A DNA stretch of 64,000 nucleotides from Histidinibacterium lentulum (GTDB lineage: Bacteria > Pseudomonadota > Alphaproteobacteria > Rhodobacterales > Rhodobacteraceae), in NCBI RefSeq assembly GCF_003789055.1, contig NZ_ML119085.1, positions 124,001 to 188,000 on the forward strand, given 5' to 3'. Shown piece by piece: positions 17,760-25,053 of the stretch. Under the pieces are notes generated by a model. It was not told the DNA's origin. It saw only the letters and a program-made list of their open reading frames with translations, and ran no database searches. The position numbers were made by a program, and so were the translations under genes. Positions within the stretch are counted from its first letter, which is position 1. Each line of letters starts with the position of its first letter.

Positions 17760-18514
17760 TCCGCGCGGCCCTCCTTCTCGTCCTGCTGCTCGCCGCCCTG
17801 CCCACCCGGGCCGAGGAGGTGGTCCTCGGCCTCTCGCGTGACGACGTCTCCATTACCGCGACCTTCGAGGGGTCCGACATCCTCATCTTCGGCGCCGTGA
17901 AGCGCGAAGCGCCGCCGCCCGATACCGCGGGTCTCGAGGTGGTCGTCACCGTCGAGGGCCCTCGCGAGCCGCTCACCGTCCGCCGCAAGGACCGCGTCTT
18001 CGGCATCTGGATGAACGTGGAGGCGATGTCCGTAGACCTCGCACCCAGCTTCTACGCCGTGGCGACCAGCGCGCCCCTGCGGGATGCGCTGACGTGGACC
18101 GAGGATCTGCGCCAGCGCATCAGCGTGACGCACGCCATCCGGACCGTGGGCGAGACCGAGGGCATCTCCGACCCCGAGGGTTTCCGCGAGGCCCTCGTCC
18201 GCATCCGCTCCGTTGCCGGTTCCTATCAGCTGCTCGAAGGCGGGGTGGAGCTATCCGAGGACACGCTCTTCTCGACGTCGATCTCCCTGCCCGCGAACCT
18301 GACCGAAGGCCCCTATGCCGTTCGCGTCTTCCTGACCCGGAACGGCCAGACGGTGGACATCCATGAAGGCGTCATCACGGTCCGCAAGGTCGGGCTGGAG
18401 CGCCTGATCTACGAGACGGCGCAGAACCAGCCCCTGCTCTACGGCCTGCTGTCCCTGCTCATCGCGATCACCGCCGGCTGGGCCGCCTCGGCGGCCTTCC
18501 GCGCGCTGCAGTAG
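17756..18514 (+). CDS. TIGR02186-family periplasmic protein with C-terminal membrane anchor
   Basis: This 252-residue protein has an N-terminal signal peptide (cleavage after TRA near residue 20), a beta-rich periplasmic domain (GLSRDDVSITATFEGSDILIFGAVKR is the family start) and one C-terminal helix near residues 225-245. It matches the Alph_Pro_TM/TIGR02186 family of alphaproteobacteria, whose role is unknown. The four-base overlap with the TauE exporter suggests it is an accessory subunit. It is tail-to-tail with the helicase gene, only seven bases apart. Confidence 0.85.
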   Translation: MIRAALLLVLLLAALPTRAEEVVLGLSRDDVSITATFEGSDILIFGAVKREAPPPDTAGLEVVVTVEGPREPLTVRRKDRVFGIWMNVEAMSVDLAPSFYAVATSAPLRDALTWTEDLRQRISVTHAIRTVGETEGISDPEGFREALVRIRSVAGSYQLLEGGVELSEDTLFSTSISLPANLTEGPYAVRVFLTRNGQTVDIHEGVITVRKVGLERLIYETAQNQPLLYGLLSLLIAITAGWAASAAFRALQ

Positions 18515-18521
18515 TCGGGCC

Positions 18522-20051
18522 TCACTCCTCTTCCGCCGTCAGCGCGAGGGGCGCCGCCGTCACGGTCAGGTCCCCGGTCGTCAGTGGCAGGCTCGGGCGC
18601 GCCAGCCGGTTCCGCACGACCCAGCGCAGCTCTCGCTCGGCCCGGGTGACGGCGACATAGGCCAGCCGTTTCCACAGGGGCTGGCCCGCCTCCACCCGGC
18701 CCATCTGCGCCGCGGCGTAGATATCGGGCGCAAAGACCTGCACCGTGTCCCACTGGCTGCCCTGCGCCTTGTGGATGGTCACCGCGGCGCCATGGAGGAA
18801 GGTCGCGCCCATGGTGGCGGCGAAGGGGATGAACGGCTCCTCCTCGCCTTCCTTCTCGATCTTCACGATCGAAGCCGCCGAAAGCCGCGGCTCCAGTGCG
18901 CCCATGACGTGCAGGCGGCTGAAGCCGGGTCGCTTGCCGGGTCCCAGGTAGATCACCTGCGCGCCCTTGATCAGCCCCCGCGCCTCGAGATCCAGCCGCT
19001 TCTTGCGGTGCTTCAGCGGAAGTTCGATCCCGTCGCAGATCAGAGGCTCGCCCTCCAGAAGCTCGTCCACCGGCGCGCCGTAAGCCGCGCGGAAGGCGTG
19101 GATCAGCCGGATCCGCGTCTTGTTGCGCCAGACCAGAACCGGAGAGCGCGCCATCAGGTCGGCCTCCACGCGCTCGGCCATCACGACGCGCGGATCCTTC
19201 GCTGCGGCTTCCCCGACCAGCCGCTCGAAGCGATGGAAATCCACCTCGGGATCGGCGAGGGCATGGGCAAGATCGAGGATCGGATTGTCTGCCTCCTGCC
19301 GGTGGATGCGGTGCAGCACCAGCCGCCGCTTCTCCGGCAGTTCGTCGAAGACCATGCCGCCACCGGTAGATTGCACGGGGGGCAGCTGCGCCGGATCGCC
19401 GAACAGCAGCAGCGTCGGAAAGAGCTCCTTGAGGTCCTCGAACTGTTTGGCATCCAGCATCGAGCTTTCATCGACGAAGCCGATGTCGAGCGGCTCCTCC
19501 CGCCGTTTCCAGCCGGTGATGAAGTCCGATCCCCTCAGCCCCGCCGCCGCCAGCGCCGCAGGCACCGAGCCATGGGTCTGGAACGCGGCATAGGCCCGGT
19601 CGAGCGCCGCCTCGCCCATGGCCTCGGTCTCCGGGCGGTCACCCTGGCCCGCGAGCCATTCGGCGATCTTCTCGAACTCGGGATCGTAGACCGGGGTGTA
19701 GATGATCCGGTGGATCGTCGTCGCGGGCACGCCGCGGTTGCGCAGCACGCTCGCCGCCTTGTTGGTGGGCGCGAGGATCGCCAGCGTCCGCCGGTCCTTG
19801 CGCTTCCGCCCCTCCCAGTCTCCCGAGACGACATCGACGCCCAATTCCCGCAATTGCCGGTAGAGCGCGGCCAGCAACATGGTCTTGCCCGACCCGGCCT
19901 TGCCGATCACGGCGAGCACACTCTCCTGACCCTCGGCAGGCGGCATCAGCGTGTCGTTGGCGAGATCGACACCCGAGGCCGTCAGCGCTTCGGCTATGGT
20001 ATCCCACGCCTGGGCCTGATCGTCGGAGAAGGTGAGGGCGGGCACGGACAT
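18522..20051 (-). CDS. RecD-like superfamily-1 DNA helicase/ATPase
   Basis: This 509-residue SF1B-type helicase has Walker A GKAGSGKTML near residue 52, motif Ia LAPTNKAAS, Walker B IGFVDESSMLD, motif III LFGDPAQLPP, and the UvrD-like C-terminal motifs TIHKAQGSQWDTVQVF and YVAVTRAERELRW. It would translocate 5' to 3' on single-stranded DNA and likely helps repair or recombination. It is shorter than RecD2 (about 740) and lacks its N-terminal repeats, so it is not exonuclease V alpha proper. It ends seven bases from the TIGR02186 gene and starts about 50 bp after the luxI stop. Confidence 0.88.
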   Translation of the reverse strand: MSVPALTFSDDQAQAWDTIAEALTASGVDLANDTLMPPAEGQESVLAVIGKAGSGKTMLLAALYRQLRELGVDVVSGDWEGRKRKDRRTLAILAPTNKAASVLRNRGVPATTIHRIIYTPVYDPEFEKIAEWLAGQGDRPETEAMGEAALDRAYAAFQTHGSVPAALAAAGLRGSDFITGWKRREEPLDIGFVDESSMLDAKQFEDLKELFPTLLLFGDPAQLPPVQSTGGGMVFDELPEKRRLVLHRIHRQEADNPILDLAHALADPEVDFHRFERLVGEAAAKDPRVVMAERVEADLMARSPVLVWRNKTRIRLIHAFRAAYGAPVDELLEGEPLICDGIELPLKHRKKRLDLEARGLIKGAQVIYLGPGKRPGFSRLHVMGALEPRLSAASIVKIEKEGEEEPFIPFAATMGATFLHGAAVTIHKAQGSQWDTVQVFAPDIYAAAQMGRVEAGQPLWKRLAYVAVTRAERELRWVVRNRLARPSLPLTTGDLTVTAAPLALTAEEE

Positions 20052-20102
20052 GGGCCGGACCCTACTCGCGCCCGCGCGCAGCGGCCAGTGGCCGCCGCCG
20101 GA

Positions 20103-20744
20103 TCAGGCGACGCGTTTCCGCGACCGATCCCGACGCGCCGCGGCCGGCGACCGCGCGAACCAGTCCCGGGATTGCACCTCGGTCATCCCGGCCCTGGCGA
20201 AGACCTTGTCCTTGTCCGCCTCCTCATAGGTCCAGAGACCCACCGCGATCCGCTCGCGCCCCGCGCCCTGTGCGCCCAGGATCCTCGGGGGGGCCCCGAT
20301 CATGCGATAGATCCGGACCATCCGCGCATCGAAGACACCCACGAGCTGGCTGAGCGCGTAGCCGTGGAAGACCTCGCCGCAGGCCACCATCAGCGCCGCC
20401 GCAACCCGCGCCTCCGCGCCGGGCGAAAGGCAGAATCGCGTGCATTCCCAGATCCGCGGCGCCCGCAGCGGCACGCCGTTCATCAGGTGCAGGAAGTGGT
20501 CGTTCACCATCGTCCGGCCCAAGGTGGGGAGAAACCGGATGGAGCCGCCATGACTCCCGTCCGGCCGTTCCCAGATCGCATAGAGCGGGTCTTCGGCGTC
20601 GTAGGCATCGCGTTCATGGCCCCGGTCGTCCACCTCGACCTCCCAGCCCAGCCGCTCGGCGAACTGCCCGGCCCTGTCGCGGAACATGGTCTCCTTGAGG
20701 TGCGGCAGATCCTCGAGATCGTCGGCATGGACATAACGCAACAT
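20103..20744 (-). CDS. luxI: LuxI-family acyl-homoserine-lactone synthase
   Basis: This 213-residue autoinducer synthase makes an N-acyl-homoserine lactone from SAM and acyl-ACP (or acyl-CoA). Conserved residues are in order: the Arg/Phe segment of the N-terminal helix (FRDRAGQFAERLGW), the DAYD acids, SIRFLPT with the core Arg, and WECTRF with the Glu-x2-Arg pair. The acyl chain cannot be predicted safely. It follows luxR on the same strand after a 205-nt gap. Its ribosome site GGAGGGAG is completely paired in an 11-bp hairpin (20749-20783), suggesting translational control. Confidence 0.93.
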   Translation of the reverse strand: MLRYVHADDLEDLPHLKETMFRDRAGQFAERLGWEVEVDDRGHERDAYDAEDPLYAIWERPDGSHGGSIRFLPTLGRTMVNDHFLHLMNGVPLRAPRIWECTRFCLSPGAEARVAAALMVACGEVFHGYALSQLVGVFDARMVRIYRMIGAPPRILGAQGAGRERIAVGLWTYEEADKDKVFARAGMTEVQSRDWFARSPAAARRDRSRKRVA

Positions 20745-20748
20745 GAGC

Positions 20749-20783
20749 CTCTCCCTCCGGGCGCTGGGGCTTCGGAGGGAGAG
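20749..20783 (-). promoter_or_regulatory. luxI: Hairpin sequestering the luxI Shine-Dalgarno
   Basis: Read on the minus strand, CTCTCCCTCCG (20783-20773) pairs perfectly with CGGAGGGAGAG (20759-20749) over 11 bp with a 13-nt loop. The 3' arm contains the whole ribosome-binding sequence and ends four bases before the luxI AUG. Such a stem would block initiation unless opened by a small RNA, a protein, temperature or coupled translation. Confidence 0.7.
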
Positions 20784-20967
20784 AGTGGCGAGACAGGGTT
20801 ACCTGAACCCGAGCCCACCGTACGGCGATTGAACGAAGGTCGACGGAGCCCTTGGCATCATCTCGTCCGCCCCACGGGCAGGCCGGCTTCAGCCCGGCCG
20901 AGCGTGCCGATGACAGAGCTCACGATAGATGGAGGCGCGCGAAGCCCGCGCTCCGCCAGCCTCCTGG

Positions 20968-21762
20968 TCAGGCGCTGCGCAGCGAATCCCGCTCGACGTC
21001 CTTCTCGGCGATCCGTGGCCAGCCACCCTTGGCCGACCTCGCCGCACCGCCGGTCACGATCAGCCCCTCGGCCACCGCGCGGGCGACGGCATGGACCGTG
21101 TTCAGCGCGCCGAGCTTCAACCGCGCGCCTTCGATATAGGCCCTCAGCGTATGCTCAGATATGGCCAGCATGTCGGCCACCTGCCCCCGGCCATAGCCCA
21201 TGGCCAGAAAGGTCAGCGCATCGGTCTCCCTCGGGCTCAGCGCCCGGGTCGGCTCGGCCAGCCTCTGTCCCGCAAGGTCGAGCGCCGCCTGGTTTATCAT
21301 CAGCCCCGCAAGGATCAGATCCCGCTGATGGGCGCGGGTGAACTCCGCCCATCCGGCATCGTCGCGGTCGGCCGAGACGGTGAACAGCGCGAACTGCCCC
21401 GCGGGACCCCGGATCGGAACCGAGAAACCCTGGTTCCCGACGCCATGGGCGATGCTGTCGGCGCGAAAGGCCCTCGCTGCCTTCGACGACCAGTCCAGCC
21501 GCTTCCAGTCGATCGGATGCGCGCGCGGGAAACACCCGATCACGACCGGATCGGTCCGCAGGTAATCGTTCACGACATACCGGATGCACCACTCTCTGGT
21601 GTAGGTTCCGCAGCCGTACTGCTGCCCGTCGGCGCTGACCCAGTGATAGACGCAGTGATCGACCCGCCAGAGGTCGCGGAGCGCCTCAACGATGGACTGG
21701 AGATCCTCAAGCCGTCCAGCGGCCTGCAGTCTCTCGAGTATGTGATCCAACCCCTTTGGCAT
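20968..21762 (-). CDS. luxR: LuxR-family quorum-sensing regulator
   Basis: This 264-residue regulator has an N-terminal autoinducer-binding domain (about residues 20-170) and a C-terminal GerE helix-turn-helix starting ALSPRETDALTFLAMGYGRGQVADML. Ligand-pocket landmarks include RTDPVVIGCF (the DP pair) and the Gly in VPIRGPAGQFALF. The start ATG at 21762 has AAAGGGGGA upstream and lies inside the preceding short frame. It reads toward luxI, so this is a tandem luxR-luxI pair. A GC-rich IR (GGCCGG/CCGGCC near 20882-20900) may end its transcript. Confidence 0.92.
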   Translation of the reverse strand: MPKGLDHILERLQAAGRLEDLQSIVEALRDLWRVDHCVYHWVSADGQQYGCGTYTREWCIRYVVNDYLRTDPVVIGCFPRAHPIDWKRLDWSSKAARAFRADSIAHGVGNQGFSVPIRGPAGQFALFTVSADRDDAGWAEFTRAHQRDLILAGLMINQAALDLAGQRLAEPTRALSPRETDALTFLAMGYGRGQVADMLAISEHTLRAYIEGARLKLGALNTVHAVARAVAEGLIVTGGAARSAKGGWPRIAEKDVERDSLRSA

Positions 21763-21919
21763 CGCCTGCGTCCCCCTTTCGTGGGTCGGGTCCCGCGACG
21801 ATCTCCGCAGCAGCGACGATCGAGGTCAACTCGATCTGGTCGGCCAGCCGGGGCAAATCATTTGCCTCTGCAAAGGCCTTGAGATCCGCAAGGACATCGA
21901 GAATCCACTTGTTTCCCAT
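21707..21919 (-). CDS. Short leader protein overlapping luxR
   Basis: This 70-codon frame begins MGNKWILDVLADLKAFAEANDLPRLADQIE, an ordered amphipathic helix pattern, and ends 56 bases inside luxR in another frame. A clear GGAG lies nine bases before its ATG, better placed than chance. Similar short proteins upstream of LuxR genes in Rhodobacteraceae come to mind, but I cannot verify that here. It may be a functional microprotein or a coupling frame for luxR translation. A CtrA-like box lies 22 bases upstream. Confidence 0.6.
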   Translation of the reverse strand: MGNKWILDVLADLKAFAEANDLPRLADQIELTSIVAAAEIVAGPDPRKGDAGDAKGVGSHTRETAGRWTA

Positions 21920-21940
21920 CAGGACAATCTCCGGCAGAAG

Positions 21941-21955
21941 TTAACAGATCGTTAC
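21941..21955 (-). promoter_or_regulatory. Candidate CtrA box upstream of the luxR unit
   Basis: On the plus strand TTAA (21941-21944), seven bases, then TTAC (21952-21955); on the minus strand GTAA-N7-TTAAC. This is seven of eight core positions of the CtrA consensus TTAA-N7-TTAA, in AT-rich DNA next to the 70-codon frame. CtrA and quorum sensing are linked in several Rhodobacterales, so the location is sensible, but one site is weak proof. Confidence 0.4.
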
Positions 21956-22000
21956 CAACCTAAAGTAGCAGCAAGGGGTTAACGAAACCATTCACACAAT

Positions 22001-22028
22001 GGGCTCCCCCAGAAATGGCAGGGGGCCC
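22001..22028 (-). terminator. Hairpin downstream of ccr
   Basis: GGGCTCCCCC (22001-22010) can pair with GGGGGCCC (22021-22028) with a bulge, forming a stem about 40 bp after the ccr stop on the minus strand. There is no T-run. It probably separates ccr from the luxR unit. Confidence 0.4.
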
Positions 22029-22068
22029 GGCGCGGCGGACCCCCTCGACACTCGTCCGGAGGCGCCGT

Positions 22069-23352
22069 TCAGCGCCGGCTTTCGGCCAGGGCGTCGTCCC
22101 AGGTCCGGAGGCCGGTCCGCGGCACCTGGACCAGCACCGCCATGTTGCCGGGCTTGTGGGCGTTGTTGAGCATCTTCGTATGCGCCTTGGGGATGTCCTC
22201 CCAGGGAAACACCTCCGACATGCAGGGGTCGAGCCGGCGCTCCACCATCAGCCGGTTCGCCGCCGCGGCCTGCTTGAGATGGGCGAAATGGGACCCCTGC
22301 AGCCGCTTCTGGTGCGACCACATGTGCCGCACGTCGAAGGTGCAGTTGTAGCCCGTGGTGCCCGCGCAGATCACCACCATGCCCCCGCGCTTGCACACGA
22401 AGGTGGAGACCGGAAAGGTCGCCTCGCCCGGGTGCTCGAACACGATATCGACGTTCACGCCCTTGCCGGTGATGTCCCAGATCGCCTTGCCGAACTTGCG
22501 GCACTCCGCGAACCACGCGGCGTAGTCCTCCGTTCCCACCTTTGGCACCTGGCCCCAGCAGGCGAACTCCTTGCGGTTGATGACACCTTTGGCGCCGAGC
22601 CCCATGACGAACTCGCGCTTGTCCTCGTCCGAGATGACCCCGATCGCATTCGCCCCCGCCGCGTTGGCAAGCTGGATCGCGAACGACCCGAGGCCCCCCG
22701 ACGCGCCCCAGACGAGCACGTTCTGCCCCGGCTTCAGCTCGTGCGGGTGATGCCCGAAGAGCATCCGGTAGGCCGTGGCCAGCGTCAGCGTGTAGCAGGC
22801 GCTTTCCTCCCAGGTGAGATGCTTGGGGCGCGGCATCAGCTGCTGCGCCTGCACCCGGGTGAATTGCGCGAACGACCCGTCGGCGCTCTCGTAGCCCCAG
22901 ATCCGCTGGGACGGCGAGAACATCGGATCCCCCCCGTTGCATTCCTCGTCGTCCCCGTCGTCCTGATTGCAGTGGATGACGACCTCGTCGCCCACCTTCC
23001 AGGTCTTCACCTTGTCGCCAACCTTCCAGACGATCCCGGAAGCATCGGAGCCGATCACCGCATAGGGCGCGCCGTGCCCGCGAAACACCGACACGGGCTC
23101 GCCCAGGCAGGCCCAGACGCCGTTGTAGTTCACGCCCGCGGCCATCACGAGAACGAGGACTTCGTGGCTGTCGATCTCGGGCGTGTCGATCACCTCGACC
23201 TTCAGCGCCTGCTCCGGCGGACCATGGCGCTCCTGCCGAAGGACCCAGCCGTACATCTGCCGCGGCACATGACCGAGGGGCGGCAACTCGCCGATTTCGT
23301 AGAGGTCCTTCTTCTCCACGGCGTCCGACGCGCCGGTCCGGTCAAGGGCCAT
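22069..23352 (-). CDS. ccr: Crotonyl-CoA carboxylase/reductase
   Basis: This 427-residue medium-chain dehydrogenase reductively carboxylates crotonyl-CoA to (2S)-ethylmalonyl-CoA with NADPH and CO2, the key step of the ethylmalonyl-CoA pathway for acetate growth. Signatures: KKDLYEIGELPPLGHVP at the N-terminus, VIHCNQDDGDDEECNGGDPMFSP, the Rossmann loop VWGASGGLGS and VFEHPGEATFPVS. These are specific for Ccr rather than for plain crotonyl reductases. I chose ATG 23352 because GGAGG lies seven bases upstream and the N-terminus matches known enzymes; two earlier in-frame ATGs overlap that site. ecm is 1.7 kb away on the other strand. Confidence 0.96.
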   Translation of the reverse strand: MALDRTGASDAVEKKDLYEIGELPPLGHVPRQMYGWVLRQERHGPPEQALKVEVIDTPEIDSHEVLVLVMAAGVNYNGVWACLGEPVSVFRGHGAPYAVIGSDASGIVWKVGDKVKTWKVGDEVVIHCNQDDGDDEECNGGDPMFSPSQRIWGYESADGSFAQFTRVQAQQLMPRPKHLTWEESACYTLTLATAYRMLFGHHPHELKPGQNVLVWGASGGLGSFAIQLANAAGANAIGVISDEDKREFVMGLGAKGVINRKEFACWGQVPKVGTEDYAAWFAECRKFGKAIWDITGKGVNVDIVFEHPGEATFPVSTFVCKRGGMVVICAGTTGYNCTFDVRHMWSHQKRLQGSHFAHLKQAAAANRLMVERRLDPCMSEVFPWEDIPKAHTKMLNNAHKPGNMAVLVQVPRTGLRTWDDALAESRR

Positions 23353-23471
23353 TCCTGCCTCCATGCGACCACTCCTCATCTCTCGCTGCGCCGCAGAATC
23401 AGCGCTCGCTTCCCAAGGAGGTAGAATCGGGACAGCAACAAAGCAACCCCGTGCGTCCCGATATTGTAACT

Positions 23472-24857
23472 TTATTGCTCTGCCGGCTCGGGAGCCGCGG
23501 CGATGTCTTCGCGGTGGCGCTCGATCTCCGGTGCCTCGCCGAAATGATGGGCGATCGAGGCGGCATAGAACCTCAGGATCGCCGGACCATCGCGCACCGG
23601 CGCACCGTCCTCCGCCACAAGCCGCCGTTCCCTCAGTCGGCCAAGGCCGCTCGCGGTGATCTCTTCCGCCGTCCCCGGCGTCCGCGGCACGCCCCTGGCA
23701 TCGAGGTCGGCCACGGCCTCGCCCACGGCGTCACGCAGCTGAGCGCCCCGCGCGCCCCCCAGCGCTGCCCGTGCCACCAGCGGCACGGCCAGCGCCGGCA
23801 TCGTCGCGTCCACCCGCCGGAGAAGCTCGGTGGCGAGCGCGGTCACATCCGTGCGCAAGGCCTCATCCGGCACCAGCGGCGTGCCGAAGCTGACCCCCGC
23901 TTCCCCGAACCGCCGGAACCGCAGGGTGAGCCGCTGCCACAGATGCGTCAGCACCGCGCTCACGGCCTTGGTGATGGGCACGCCGAAGCGCCTCTCGCCC
24001 GCCTCCCCGGCCCGGATAAGTACCCGGTCCTCGATCACCCGGTCATAGGCCAGCGCCACGGGGACGAAGACCACCTTGCCCGCCGCCTCGCCATGACTCA
24101 GATAGGTCAGCAGTCCCAGTTTCGGATCGGCGGTGGCCCCGGTCAGGCTCAGCCCCCCTTCCGGAAAGATCGCCTGCGATACCCCCGCCTCGGTCGCCAT
24201 CTGCACATAGCGTTCCAGCACCCGCCGATATAGAGTCCCGCGGTGCCTGCGGCGGATGAAATAGGCGCCCATAGCCCGGAACACCGCCGACAGCGGCCAG
24301 ACCCGCGCCCATTCGCCCACGGCATAGGCCAGTGTCGTCTGCTCCGAGACGAGATAGGTCACCAGAACGTAATCCATATTGGACCGGTGGTTCATCACGA
24401 AGACCACCGTTGCGTCCTCGGGCAGGCCCTTGAGAACGGAGGCCGGCTCCTGCATCCGGCGCACATCGTAGAGCGACCGGGCCAGCCACCGGGCAAGCCG
24501 CGTGCCGAAGCCGAAATAGGCGGTCGCGGAGAAGGACGGGACAATCTCCCGCGCGTAGCGGCGCGCGGTCTCGAAAGCCACGTCCTCCCGCACGGAATTC
24601 CGCCGCGCATGGGCCAGAATCGCGCGATTGACCTCCGTGTCGTAGACGAGCCGCTGGATCAGGTCGTAGCGACCGGCCAGCTTGAACGGCTGGATCGGCC
24701 GGGTAAGCCGCTTGTTCAGCTCCGCCACGATCCGCTCCGCCCGGCGCCGCAGGAACCAGCGCACCGACGGGAACAGGAAATGCGACGCGAAGGTCACCGC
24801 CGCGAAGGTCAGGATCAGGATGAACAGCCACAGCGGCAGGGTCACAGGCGCGGTCAT
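23472..24857 (-). CDS. plsB: Glycerol-3-phosphate acyltransferase (PlsB-like)
   Basis: This 461-residue membrane-anchored acyltransferase has an N-terminal helix (residues 8-30) followed by basic residues. The acyltransferase blocks are present: NHRSNMD (H-x4-D catalytic motif), GAYFIRRRHRG, and the FPEGG block, followed by VPVALAYDR. It would start phospholipid synthesis by acylating glycerol-3-phosphate. It lies between ccr and ecm, reading toward ccr with a 119-bp gap, an arrangement that has no evident metabolic logic beyond shared CoA chemistry. Confidence 0.85.
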   Translation of the reverse strand: MTAPVTLPLWLFILILTFAAVTFASHFLFPSVRWFLRRRAERIVAELNKRLTRPIQPFKLAGRYDLIQRLVYDTEVNRAILAHARRNSVREDVAFETARRYAREIVPSFSATAYFGFGTRLARWLARSLYDVRRMQEPASVLKGLPEDATVVFVMNHRSNMDYVLVTYLVSEQTTLAYAVGEWARVWPLSAVFRAMGAYFIRRRHRGTLYRRVLERYVQMATEAGVSQAIFPEGGLSLTGATADPKLGLLTYLSHGEAAGKVVFVPVALAYDRVIEDRVLIRAGEAGERRFGVPITKAVSAVLTHLWQRLTLRFRRFGEAGVSFGTPLVPDEALRTDVTALATELLRRVDATMPALAVPLVARAALGGARGAQLRDAVGEAVADLDARGVPRTPGTAEEITASGLGRLRERRLVAEDGAPVRDGPAILRFYAASIAHHFGEAPEIERHREDIAAAPEPAEQ

Positions 24858-24977
24858 GGCGCAAATCTCGCACGCGGGAGCGCGTCAGGCCAGTGAGGCG
24901 CGTCGTCCCTGCATCCGCCATCGGACGAGCGATCCCGGACAAGGAGCGAACGGCGCCCGTCGCCGCAGTGCGGCACG

Positions 24978-25006
24978 TTGACAGGGCCACAAAATGACAA
25001 TAACCG
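24978..25006 (+). promoter_or_regulatory. Candidate ecm promoter
   Basis: TTGACA at 24978-24983 is a perfect -35; 17 bases later TAACCG (25001-25006) is a weak -10. It lies about 50 bp before the ecm start. A small IR, GCAAG/CTTGC at 25013-25029, follows and could be an operator at the transcript start. Confidence 0.4.
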
Positions 25007-25053
25007 GTCCATGCAAGCAATAATCTTGCGTCGCATTTTCCTTGAGGCCGGCC

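Noticed and set aside
20745-20967. A lux box upstream of luxI
   Set aside because: No 18-20 bp palindrome of the LuxR type was found; only the ribosome-site hairpin and a GC-rich terminator-like repeat are present.
18771-21341. An 856-codon plus-strand frame across the helicase, luxI and luxR genes
   Set aside because: The opposite-strand genes have clear catalytic motifs; this frame is low-complexity Arg/Gly/Pro sequence.
23380-23471. TTTGCAAA-type acyl-CoA regulator (PccR-like) site near ccr
   Set aside because: Only loosely similar AACAAAGCAA-type sequence is present; it does not match the palindrome.
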